Of a DNA stretch of 36,052 nt, positions 23,001-31,196 are shown piece after piece (positions within the stretch are counted from its first letter, which is position 1; every line of letters begins with the position of its first letter). The notes beneath the pieces are model-generated. The model searched no databases. It saw only the letters and a list, made by a program, of their open reading frames with translations, and was not told where the DNA came from. The stretch is from IMG/VR virus record IMGVR_UViG_3300034375_002046, positions 1 to 36,052 of that record; one strand, given 5' to 3'. A program made the translations under genes and the position numbers. Source of the stretch: a virus.

Positions 23001-26000
23001 TCCTGCATTTCTTCGACGGTAGGGAGTTTACCTTTAGACATATCTACAATGGCTTCTAAACCGAGACCATTGATAGCATTCATCATAAACTTGGCGCTCT
23101 TGTTATTTATGTTTGTCAAGAACGACTCGTAGGCTTCCTCTTTAGTTTTCTTGTCCAGACCGGTGCGACCTACGCGGGTAAGTTCTACCATCGCCTCGTC
23201 TACATCGCCGTTAGTCAGGTTGTCAACTACGGAGGTAGCATCTCGGGTGTTAGGCTCAGTTGCCATAATCACGTTTATGTATTCTAAGGCTTTAGTTGTG
23301 GCGTTAGTTGCGTCTATGTTAAACCCTAAGAATCTAGCAACTGCGTCTAAGAAATCACGCCACGCACTTCGCTTTTTACCACTGGGCTTGTAAGCAGCCA
23401 GTTGAGCTTTGAATTCTGTATTACTGTACACCTCTGCCGCAAACTCTCGTAAACCTGCCATCGCGTAAGCGTTGGGTAGTTTGTCTTTCAGATTGCTGTA
23501 CAGTTTCTGTAGCTTAATTGTGACCGGATGGTTGGGGTTAGACAGTACTGAATGCGTAGCTGCGTGTGCGGATTCGTGCAGTACAGCGTGTGTACTGACC
23601 GGCATATCCAGATTAATCTGAATAACATCGTTCTGGAAATCGTACGCAGAGGGCGCTGGTTTACCATCTCTGTCCACAACACCTTCGGCAAACTCAACTG
23701 CGGTGCTCGTACCGCGCAACCTTTCCGCAAGTGTACGGGCAGTGCGTGCGATATCAGTGTTGGGGTTATCTCTGGCTATCTGATCTAGTGCGCCACCTAT
23801 ATTGTTGTCCAACAACAAATCGTTTACTGTCTCGGACACTTCCGGCATAGAAGCAGCAACAGCGTTCTTAACTAGAAGGTCTTTAGTATTTTGAAGTCCC
23901 TCTAAACCTTCAGGGTTTTCAACTGTGCCGTTTTCTACTTCTGACTCAGCTACTATTTCTTGGACGTTACCATCAACAATACCGTCCTTGATGGCTTGAT
24001 CTACATCAACTTGAATAACTTCTCTCGGAGCCTTTGCTTCTGCACTGTTCCACCAGCCTGTTCGGTTCCACGCTTTTGTTTGGGACTCTTGTTCTCCTGT
24101 ATACAAAGTGCCAGCTATGGTGCCCCTTAGACTTTCAAGTGATTTGTTCCTACTATCTCTTCTGTTTACAGCGTCTTCTAAAAAGGTTTGGTACCGTAGA
24201 TGCTGATTCAGGTTTTCTAATAGTTCTGGGCTACCCTTATCCCTAATCGCTCGTATTGCCTTACGAGCTACTTTACGTGTATCAGCTTCTGCTTTAGCCA
24301 CTTCAGGGTGTCTGGCAACTGTAGAGTCGTAAGCAATCGTAGCCAAAAGATTATTTGCATTTCTAGCAACCTTTGCGTACCGTGCCAGAGCTTCATCTGT
24401 AGCGAACAAGTCTCTGTCGGTAGGGGACAATGGGCCTAACAGTTGAGGTTGCTGGGCAAATGCTTCGGGGGCAGGCGCTCTACCTATACGTTTTTGTCTT
24501 TCTTGCTGCTTCTCTACTTTTTTAGTTTTTGTTGTCTTTTTCCTTTTCCTTTTCCTAGCTGTAGGTGGTGCCGCTTTTGCCGCTTCTTTCTCTGCTTGAA
24601 TCCTAGCTTGCTCTTGTTGTAACGCAGTCGGACGAGGACGGGTAGGGGCAAATAAGTCTTGCTGGGGAACAGCCTCTGGGGTTTCTTGTAGGAAGTTGTT
24701 TATATTGATCTTGGTCTGTTCACTGACGTTGCGATTACGGCCTAAGTTGGTCAAAGCAGTACGAACCTCTTCGCTGGTAACGTCCATACCTCGAACTTGT
24801 TTACGTACAGGAGCTTGAGGGGCAACGCCAAGACGATCAAAAAATCGCTTGTCTGCTTTACGTACTTTAGGTGCTTCTTCTACAACTTCCTCAGTCTGAG
24901 GGGCACGGGCGGCGGCACGTTCAGCACGCTCTATAGCTGGGAATTCAAGCTGACCTTCAGTACCCCGACCCGTGCGATCCATTCGCTCTCTATTAAGTCG
25001 AGCAGCTTCGGCACGCTGTGCATCTTGTTCAGTGGTCTCTACAGGAATAGGCCGCTGTCTACGCTCTGGTATGAGTGCTTCTAACTCTGCGGTTCCTTCT
25101 GCCTGCGCGGCATCTCGTGCGGCTTCTACGGCTTCTTGTTCGGCTTCTTGGGTGGCAAAAGCCCCCCGCACATCGGCAGCACGGTTAATTAATGTTAGTT
25201 CTTCTTCGGTAGGCTCAGTATTTGTAAAACCTTGTCTGCCCAACTCCGCACTAAATGCACGCTTTAAGTTTTCTACGCCGTCAATATCTTGACGCTCTAT
25301 AATAGGTAGGAGTACTTGTCTACGTTTCTCGACGGACTCTCGCTGGCGACGCTCGGCTACGCGACCTTCAGCTAACGCTCGCTCATCTTCTCTGGCAGCT
25401 CGCTCTTCAGCTTGTACAGCTTGCTCTTCGGCGCGTTCCGCAGCCTCACTAGCCGCTATCTGTTCTTCTATATCTATTTGGTCAGGCGATACTTCCGTAG
25501 CTCTTCGTACTTCATCTTCCGGTTCTTCCGGTTTTACAAGAGGGGTGGTATCTAAAACAGCTCTTATGCGCGAAACAAGTTGAGGTTTATAAGCTCTTAC
25601 TAAACCACGATCAATGTAATCTTCTAATATTTGTTCTGCTTCCGCTCTTTCTTCTGGATCAGCCCAATTTAACCCAAACAATTTTTCAGCAGTATTTGTT
25701 TCAAGATCGATACCTATTTCTTCTAAAGTATCTGTATCTAAAATATCGGATACTGTTGTTGGCCCCAGTAGGTCACCTTCTGGTGGAATAGGTTCTGGTG
25801 CTGCGGGTTCTTCTGGTGCTGGTTCTTCTGGTGCGGCTGGTTCTTGCGGGGTTGGGCCACGCTGCCTACCCGGAACAATCATTTCGGTAAACAACGCAAG
25901 GATAGCACCTACACCACCACCGATCTTGGCAGACTCGCCTACACCCTCAAAGGTTCCGGTGTCGGGATCGTAGACACCCTGTGAAATAAGATTCTGTAAT

Positions 26001-26707
26001 ACTTCAGCCGAGGCTTCTTGCGCTGCCTCATCCATAGCCGCTTTAGTTATACGACCAAGTTTGCCTTCGCTTACCCTACCAAGCCGGGCTTTGAAACTGT
26101 TATTTAACGCATCGGCAACATTGCTAGTATTAGGGCCAAGTGCTCTCTGCGCACGCCTGATAATCCGCGTAGGGCCTATCATCTCAAACGCGCCCGGAAT
26201 CATACCGTAGCCAGCAGCAGTGCTGATCTCTTCCTCAGTAGCCCCAGCAGCCTCTGCACGTTGCGCAGCTTCACCTGCACCAGCACCCACACCTACGGCG
26301 GCACCAGCAATAATACCGGGGGCACCGAACGGAGCAGCAGCTAAGAACGGTAGTGTCGAACCGACACCACGCATCAGGTCAAGATAGGTACCTTCGTAGG
26401 CTTCATCAGGGGCAAGGAACTCCTGTACCCCGCCGCCAACTTCGGCAATCTTACGGCGAGCAGCCTGTTCGGCTTCTTCGGGTAGTATAAATGACGCACC
26501 GGTCAGGGCAGACTCAATCATCCCAGCACCACCGGCAGCAATAGCTTTGGCAGTTTCAGGTATGTAGCCGAACAGAGAAGTGTCTTCAGTTGGCTCTGGC
26601 TGTGGGCTGTATGTTTGTATGGCGTTAGCTAGTTTTCTAGCTGCCTCTACATCCCCAGCGGCGTGCGCATTTTTTAACGCACTACCGAGTTCCTCAAGAG
26701 TCGCCAT
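20072..26707 (-). CDS. Giant polyvalent ejection-type virion protein with zincin domain
   Basis: This 2211-residue protein has Ala/Gly-rich hydrophobic stretches at about 50-175 and 255-275 that could cross a membrane. A long charged, Gln/Glu/Arg-rich disordered part (about 290-780) contains a Lys/Arg cluster. A zincin metallopeptidase motif HESAH (1044-1048) is followed by a downstream EFAAEVY segment that may give the third ligand. A PYFRLYREG segment near 1429 resembles the PLxRFG domain, and a helical C-terminal region (about 1650-1960) resembles an LPD38-type domain. Such large polyvalent proteins are packed in virions and injected into the host. ATG 26707 has AAGGG nine bases upstream. 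It is the last gene of the late operon. Confidence 0.75.
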   Translation of the reverse strand: MATLEELGSALKNAHAAGDVEAARKLANAIQTYSPQPEPTEDTSLFGYIPETAKAIAAGGAGMIESALTGASFILPEEAEQAARRKIAEVGGGVQEFLAPDEAYEGTYLDLMRGVGSTLPFLAAAPFGAPGIIAGAAVGVGAGAGEAAQRAEAAGATEEEISTAAGYGMIPGAFEMIGPTRIIRRAQRALGPNTSNVADALNNSFKARLGRVSEGKLGRITKAAMDEAAQEASAEVLQNLISQGVYDPDTGTFEGVGESAKIGGGVGAILALFTEMIVPGRQRGPTPQEPAAPEEPAPEEPAAPEPIPPEGDLLGPTTVSDILDTDTLEEIGIDLETNTAEKLFGLNWADPEERAEAEQILEDYIDRGLVRAYKPQLVSRIRAVLDTTPLVKPEEPEDEVRRATEVSPDQIDIEEQIAASEAAERAEEQAVQAEERAAREDERALAEGRVAERRQRESVEKRRQVLLPIIERQDIDGVENLKRAFSAELGRQGFTNTEPTEEELTLINRAADVRGAFATQEAEQEAVEAARDAAQAEGTAELEALIPERRQRPIPVETTEQDAQRAEAARLNRERMDRTGRGTEGQLEFPAIERAERAAARAPQTEEVVEEAPKVRKADKRFFDRLGVAPQAPVRKQVRGMDVTSEEVRTALTNLGRNRNVSEQTKININNFLQETPEAVPQQDLFAPTRPRPTALQQEQARIQAEKEAAKAAPPTARKRKRKKTTKTKKVEKQQERQKRIGRAPAPEAFAQQPQLLGPLSPTDRDLFATDEALARYAKVARNANNLLATIAYDSTVARHPEVAKAEADTRKVARKAIRAIRDKGSPELLENLNQHLRYQTFLEDAVNRRDSRNKSLESLRGTIAGTLYTGEQESQTKAWNRTGWWNSAEAKAPREVIQVDVDQAIKDGIVDGNVQEIVAESEVENGTVENPEGLEGLQNTKDLLVKNAVAASMPEVSETVNDLLLDNNIGGALDQIARDNPNTDIARTARTLAERLRGTSTAVEFAEGVVDRDGKPAPSAYDFQNDVIQINLDMPVSTHAVLHESAHAATHSVLSNPNHPVTIKLQKLYSNLKDKLPNAYAMAGLREFAAEVYSNTEFKAQLAAYKPSGKKRSAWRDFLDAVARFLGFNIDATNATTKALEYINVIMATEPNTRDATSVVDNLTNGDVDEAMVELTRVGRTGLDKKTKEEAYESFLTNINNKSAKFMMNAINGLGLEAIVDMSKGKLPTVEEMQDILYDIDGTRNEEMKTFTMILKDILGAFSTKAGVGVDSAALEKFSRLVSESTIDGIDVTRPRSYYAKHRVEYGTQDLQKKEQLFDTKEKAEEFKKKLEDERREAKKAGKTTTIGTIRLTEATQERTDKYDELKALMLELNSSQRAAYTKMRDMYKNINDKILEAEDANINQLELDPNVQKTVREVLFRKRLDVGVVDPYFRLYREGEYWIQYEFQKAGVEGTEFGYASFDNPGDRQVFADRLSNDPTVININPTLTADQMRSRIINGQLPISLVTTLKADLEGIFKDLELSSKEDKAAIDRKKGEIQDFLADIVLKSLPEQSIVQARQERRGFAGFEADPIYTFEKSMPAFINSYANIKHKVKLQSAANRVMEEGRQAELAGDTFMKEVAVAVAGSKADTDQQFGKLPSYAEFSKNPYLNEHVRLARSLTFMSTIGLSVSSVAVNVSIIPVVLQSRLAGEYGGFKATKATLEAMNFYAGTWGKVKREGLGEVTVDANGDFVTTEQDRYDHGGFAITNEFEGEKAERYKNFAPLITRIKEMGFDTRSIAAETSDPDSPSSPFVNKLAYVSSFMFHHSERGIRQVSAMSTYILEMEKLTGKKFKDIDAADVDQYGEQASRKATDVALWVNASALLTTGSRFGQTNLGSLVMQFKRVPGQFLYTQIRMLDAIFKDMTGAARTEAEIEEARILRNTFMWLTGTGATLIGVKGVPLYGVAMAIWNMFLDDDEDDANTIVAKTLGPEWYYGAIANMGGVDLTDRINLTNLLIRDRGNYVPSSELEYWLEAIGGPTLGVGMRYIDGATDLFDGNPQNMNRAFEKVLPTAISNGLKAYRFRTEGYDTTRGDPMISGEIPMGDVIAQGLGFAPFSTRRARDAAALNNRLNRGIQTRRSNLLNDFAYAHKIAMETGDYSLRDEVEEDIQEFNDDHPERPISGKNLRQSLAARARGTAIAELTRGAIVDRRFIEQAEENYRLLYGEE

Positions 26708-26718
26708 ACTTGCAGCCC

Positions 26719-29409
26719 TTATCTATTTGTATATTGCTCTACCAGAGCATCTATTTCAGGATCGCCCGTACTGCCTTCTCCTGCACCTGCGCCTAGTATC
26801 CTACCTACTCGCTGTGCTGGAAGACCTATTTGTCGGGCTATATCGTTCATTGTGGTCTGTTTTATACCTCTTAACTCTGTGATGTAGTTACGAACTCTAG
26901 TTTTATCGTCAGCTTTAGCAAGCGGGTCAGATTCCATATCGGCAAGTACATTGTCTAACGTCATAATATTTCTATCTAAGTTAGCGTATAGAGTCATTAA
27001 GCGACCTTCAGCAGCATCATCAAGCTGTCTAGCTGTAAGCACTGAGTCTATTTCAGCTTTCAATACATCTAAATTGGCGCGAGACTGTTGAATAGCCATC
27101 TCTGCATCACGGTTAGCTATGGTGTTTACGTAGTTACCCGCAGACTGTATAGCCTGATTCAGAGTAGTGCGTGCGGTTTGCTCTGCCCCTCTTCCAGCTT
27201 CATATACTTGTCCGCGTATATTACGTTGTGCTTTTTCAAGTTCAACAGTAGTTTGTGGTCTTACTTTAGCGGCTTCGCGTTCTTGCTGTTGCTGCTGTCT
27301 ACGTAGTTGAGACTGAGAACCAACACTTCTTCTGGCTTGATCTACAAGACTATTACCACTTAGATACGCTTGCATAATTAGTTCATTTTTACGTCTGGCG
27401 CGTTCGGCAGGACTAAGAATCTTACCGTAGTAGTCTTCATCAGCTTTAATAAGGTCTTCTACAGCTTGTTTCTCGACATCAGACATACCAAGTGCTGCAC
27501 GCGCTGCGGTTTCTTCTGCGGCTCTAGCACCTTCCATAGCACCAAGTTGTTCACCCAGTACTCCTTCTAGCTGGGTTTCTAAAGCACTTGGTGTGCGTTG
27601 GTAGTTACCAATATTAGCGGCTTCGGTGCGCATTCTACCTATTATTTCCTGCGCTGGGTCTGTAGGTGTAGTAGGAGCGGGTTGTCCTGCACCTTGTTGT
27701 GGTGTAAACAAGTTTGCCACTATCCCAGTATTTTCCAAGTCAGTACCACGAGTAGCTGTACGGCTAGGAGGTTTTGACAAGTCTAACGGTACGCCACGAG
27801 GAGTTTCTGGTTGTGCAGCTTGTTCTCTTCTGCGCTCCACGTTACCCATAGCTTGCCCAATTTCGTTTCTTGTAAGTCCTCGGTTAGCCAGCGCAATTTT
27901 TGTATTAAACTCGTCACGACGGCGTTCTCGTTCTTCTGCTTTTTCTTCTTGAGACGCCATAAAGTCTCTAAACATCTGCATAGGCGTCCTATCACCTCTT
28001 TGCTCTCGCCTTTCTGCGCTACTCATATAAGTAGGACGAGGAGGTAAATCTCTCTCGGGTCGAGCCGCAAGAATAGCTTGTATTTCTGCTTCTAACTCAT
28101 CATCTATGTAATCGTTTGAAGGGCTACTATCTTGTGCTGCCACGGTTTCTCTATCTGGATTTCGTCCTTCTAACATAGCCAACATTTGATTTGGGCTAAT
28201 ATCAGTGCCTGATTCCATTTTGGCTATAGCAGATAAAATTCTTCGTCTAACACTAGGATCAGTTAAATCAATAGGCGCATCCGTAGGAATACCTGTTTGT
28301 TCAGAAACAAACTTTAGGTAGTTATCAGTGTCGTTTTCGTTAGGGGGCGCGTACCTAGAAACGGTTTCACGTAAAGTTGCTACATCTCCAAGCTCTGGAT
28401 AATTACTAAGTAGTCTATCCGCTGCTCTTACACTTGAAGTCACGTCTTCAAAATCGACAAAACCTCTAGTAGCGCCTGTTTGTCCTTGCCAATTTTGATT
28501 GTAGTCGCGTATGTTGAATGGATTATTGGCCCCTACAAAACTTCCATCAGGCCCTGCGTACTTTTTTACTTCGCCACCATAGGCTAATTCGGCATCAGGA
28601 TTACCACCGGCCATAATAGTTTTGAGTCGTTGGACTTTAAAAAAGGTATCAGGCGGAAAGGTCTTTAAGTTTTCGCTTTCCATTCTTGCGCTTTCCATAT
28701 CCCCAGCAGCTTTATAACGCTCAACTTGCTGTTCTATCGACATGTAATTTTGTACATTTAGATCACTAGATAGCTCGTTATACTCCTCGCTCATCATTTT
28801 ATTGAACGGGTTAAGCTGTTGTATTTGAGCTGTTTCGCCCTCTGTAGGGCCGCCTTCGGCATAGCCAATAATTCCACCACGAGCGGCCATTTGTGGCATA
28901 CGAGCCATATTTGGCGCAGAAAGTTGTGATATACCTGCTGCCATCGGACGTTGTTGTGGTTGAGCTTGAGGCATAGCTTGTGGTTGTGGGCGACGCTGCA
29001 TACCACCTAGTCCGGCTAACATGTTTGGCGCAGCACGACGTTGTGGTTGTGGGCGACGCTGCATACCAGCTACTTGAGCACCGGGCATTAGCCGTTGCAT
29101 AAGTCCAATGATACCTTCAGCAGCTTGTTGTTTACGCTGATCGAGTACTGGCATTTGAGGAACTTGTTGGCCTTGCGCTTTTGCCAAATCTTGGTCAGCC
29201 GATTTCAGTAAATCAACGGCTTCCTGCGCTTTCATAGCAGCACGAGTTTTAGGGTCTATCCCTAAATCTTGTAAATCGTTATCTACGACATCAACCGCCG
29301 CTTGCATACGTTGTGGATTTACATTCGGCATAGCTGGTCTAGGCTGCTGTACGGGACGCTGTTGGGGCATCAAAGCCTGTAAACCTTGTGGTGTTTGCTG
29401 CATAGCCAT
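26719..29409 (-). CDS. Virion protein with lysozyme-like muralytic domain
   Basis: This 896-residue protein has a Pro/Gln/Met-rich N-terminus (about 1-175) with two copies of GMQRRPQPQ, and the motif ARGGIIGYAEGG. Residues about 285-415 form a domain with NNPFNIRDYNQNW, GFVDFEDVTSSVRAADRLL and a YAPPNENDT segment. This matches a virion-associated peptidoglycan-degrading domain found in many phage structural proteins (NNPGNIR type). The C-terminal half is long and helical, rich in Gln, Ala and Arg. It probably belongs to the internal ejection apparatus and helps open the cell wall. It ends 12 bases before the giant protein starts. The enzymatic activity is inferred from motif likeness only. 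Confidence 0.65.
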   Translation of the reverse strand: MAMQQTPQGLQALMPQQRPVQQPRPAMPNVNPQRMQAAVDVVDNDLQDLGIDPKTRAAMKAQEAVDLLKSADQDLAKAQGQQVPQMPVLDQRKQQAAEGIIGLMQRLMPGAQVAGMQRRPQPQRRAAPNMLAGLGGMQRRPQPQAMPQAQPQQRPMAAGISQLSAPNMARMPQMAARGGIIGYAEGGPTEGETAQIQQLNPFNKMMSEEYNELSSDLNVQNYMSIEQQVERYKAAGDMESARMESENLKTFPPDTFFKVQRLKTIMAGGNPDAELAYGGEVKKYAGPDGSFVGANNPFNIRDYNQNWQGQTGATRGFVDFEDVTSSVRAADRLLSNYPELGDVATLRETVSRYAPPNENDTDNYLKFVSEQTGIPTDAPIDLTDPSVRRRILSAIAKMESGTDISPNQMLAMLEGRNPDRETVAAQDSSPSNDYIDDELEAEIQAILAARPERDLPPRPTYMSSAERREQRGDRTPMQMFRDFMASQEEKAEERERRRDEFNTKIALANRGLTRNEIGQAMGNVERRREQAAQPETPRGVPLDLSKPPSRTATRGTDLENTGIVANLFTPQQGAGQPAPTTPTDPAQEIIGRMRTEAANIGNYQRTPSALETQLEGVLGEQLGAMEGARAAEETAARAALGMSDVEKQAVEDLIKADEDYYGKILSPAERARRKNELIMQAYLSGNSLVDQARRSVGSQSQLRRQQQQQEREAAKVRPQTTVELEKAQRNIRGQVYEAGRGAEQTARTTLNQAIQSAGNYVNTIANRDAEMAIQQSRANLDVLKAEIDSVLTARQLDDAAEGRLMTLYANLDRNIMTLDNVLADMESDPLAKADDKTRVRNYITELRGIKQTTMNDIARQIGLPAQRVGRILGAGAGEGSTGDPEIDALVEQYTNR

Positions 29410-29420
29410 TACTTATATTC

Positions 29421-30284
29421 CTATGCTGGAGGATTTAATATGTTATTTAACAACGTATAGATATCAGAGCCGCCTTGAGCACCAGCTAGTAAAGAACTTA
29501 AGCCGGAAGGCTCCGTGTACTCGTAGCTGGCAACGCCAACTGGCATACCTTGCAGCAATGACTGCATGTACTGTACTTGTTTGTAAGGGAAGTCACGTTC
29601 TTCTTCAAACTGAGCGATATCTGCGGCAATGCCCTCACCTTCGATACCCCGTTGTTCAGCACCCGCACGACGTTGGGCTTCAAATACGTCAAACCCAAAC
29701 TGATTCATCATTTCTTGAGCTTGTCTACGTGCTTGTTCTTCAGTATTAAACTGACCCTGCGCTTCTGTGAAGGCTTGTTGGTATCCAGTACCGGTAATGT
29801 CCGCTATGTTACGCAATGTGTTACGGATTAACTCAGAATCCATAATAGCTTGACGGCCACCACCATAAGCTCCGGCTTTACTTAGCCGACTAGCTTGTTT
29901 AGTTCGGGCGATTTCAGCTTGACGTTGCGCCTCTGCGATCTGCGGCTCAAGGGACATTTGCAGATAAGGAGACATGTACTGCTGCGCTACACCAGCCTCA
30001 GTAAATGAAGTAGGTGTATAGCCCCCCATCTGTGTAATCGGAGCAGTTAAAGCACCCAGACCTTGGTAGGCTTGCGTTTGTAGACCAGATTCTCCAGCAG
30101 TTAGGGGGCCTTGGTATGCGGTATACGGCATACCAGCAAGAGCCTGCCCACGACCAAGCATTTCCGTGACATACGGGCCAGCCCACGAAGAAAGCGAAGA
30201 TTCCTCCGCTCTTGTGGTATTTGAAAATAAATCGTCCGACGTATCGGTCGCTATTGCGTTTGGATCGAGATCATCATCGCCCAT
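29421..30284 (-). CDS. Gln/Ala-rich virion structural protein
   Basis: This 287-residue protein has short N-terminal repeats of Gly, Tyr and Gln (AYQGPLTAGE, AYQGLGALTAP), a central helical part rich in Ala, Gln and Arg (QIAEAQRQAEIARTKQASRL, GAYGGGRQAIMDSEL), and a Gly/Leu/Asn-rich end. This composition is typical of podovirus internal or tail-associated proteins encoded between tail genes and ejection proteins. No catalytic motif is seen. GAGGTG precedes the ATG at 30284. It lies 8 bases after the upstream 300-residue gene, in an operon read right to left. Confidence 0.6.
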   Translation of the reverse strand: MGDDDLDPNAIATDTSDDLFSNTTRAEESSLSSWAGPYVTEMLGRGQALAGMPYTAYQGPLTAGESGLQTQAYQGLGALTAPITQMGGYTPTSFTEAGVAQQYMSPYLQMSLEPQIAEAQRQAEIARTKQASRLSKAGAYGGGRQAIMDSELIRNTLRNIADITGTGYQQAFTEAQGQFNTEEQARRQAQEMMNQFGFDVFEAQRRAGAEQRGIEGEGIAADIAQFEEERDFPYKQVQYMQSLLQGMPVGVASYEYTEPSGLSSLLAGAQGGSDIYTLLNNILNPPA

Positions 30285-30292
30285 GATTCACC

Positions 30293-31195
30293 TCAACTTG
30301 GCATAAATTTGTTTGGGTTTATTTGGGTGCCCTGTGTCTGACGGCCAGTTCTGGCCTGTCTCACTCTATCCATCATAGAGTAAAGTTGCTCGGCACCTGC
30401 ATTGGAATTGCCATTACCAAGATGGCTGACTACATCGGCAGGGATAACGAACTCGCCATCACTGAGGGCAGCGGGTTGCGTGGCGTCTATAGTAGCAGGA
30501 ATCCTATCTGCCATGCCATCTGTTGGGCCGCCTAAGTAGTAGCCTTGTCCCATGCCGTCTAAAGAAGCTAGTCCACCTTCCATCATACCAATAGCGCCGG
30601 GTTTGGAGGCTTCTATTAACTCGTCTAATCTAGTTTGTACAACGTCTGCACCAGAAGCAGGAGCCATATAACTACGTTGCGCAGGAATTATTCCTGTAGA
30701 AGCTACCGTGGGAGCGTATTTGGTTGAAACAGGACGTGTTTGCCTACTGAGATTAGTAAGATTCTGTGTGGCTAAATTCCATTTTTCTGCGTCTGTAGCG
30801 GCTTGTGCAGCGTCTATAGCGGCTTGGTTAGCAGCAGCATCGCCCCCCGTACCTACATACTGGGTCTGCGTAAAATACCGACGGCCACCTCCGCCCGGAC
30901 GGCGGTCTGGGTCATATGCTGCGGCATCTTCTTGAGTATACATAGGTACTTGCTGACGGTAGGCTGTGTAATCAGGAATACCACCCATGTACCCAAGAGG
31001 GCCTTGGCTATCTCCACCAAGCCCTAAAAAATCAGAAATAGTACTAGAGTCTTTGGCACGAGAAGCCAGAAATAACCCCAGTACAGGGGCTACTTTGGAC
31101 ATGTCTATAGTCCCATCGTCGGTAGTAAAAAAGTCAGTAACTACGTCAACCGCAGCACCTACTGTGTTACCTACCCAATCAAAGAATTCGCCCAT
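30293..31195 (-). CDS. Virion protein with conserved GEFVIPADVVSHLG tail
   Basis: This 300-residue protein has an N-terminal amphipathic or hydrophobic region (GNTVGAAVDVVTDFFTTDD, then VAPVLGLFLAS), a low-complexity middle, and a C-terminal part with MMEGGLASLDGMGQGYYLGG, GPTDGMADRIPATID and LSDGEFVIPADVVSHLGNGN. The last segment is a frequent signature among marine phage structural proteins, of unknown role. GAGAGGC sits just before the ATG at 31195, inside the end of the upstream gene, whose TAA lies one base before this start (TAAGATG). It is probably a head-tail or internal virion component. Confidence 0.6.
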   Translation of the reverse strand: MGEFFDWVGNTVGAAVDVVTDFFTTDDGTIDMSKVAPVLGLFLASRAKDSSTISDFLGLGGDSQGPLGYMGGIPDYTAYRQQVPMYTQEDAAAYDPDRRPGGGGRRYFTQTQYVGTGGDAAANQAAIDAAQAATDAEKWNLATQNLTNLSRQTRPVSTKYAPTVASTGIIPAQRSYMAPASGADVVQTRLDELIEASKPGAIGMMEGGLASLDGMGQGYYLGGPTDGMADRIPATIDATQPAALSDGEFVIPADVVSHLGNGNSNAGAEQLYSMMDRVRQARTGRQTQGTQINPNKFMPS

Positions 31196-31196
31196 C

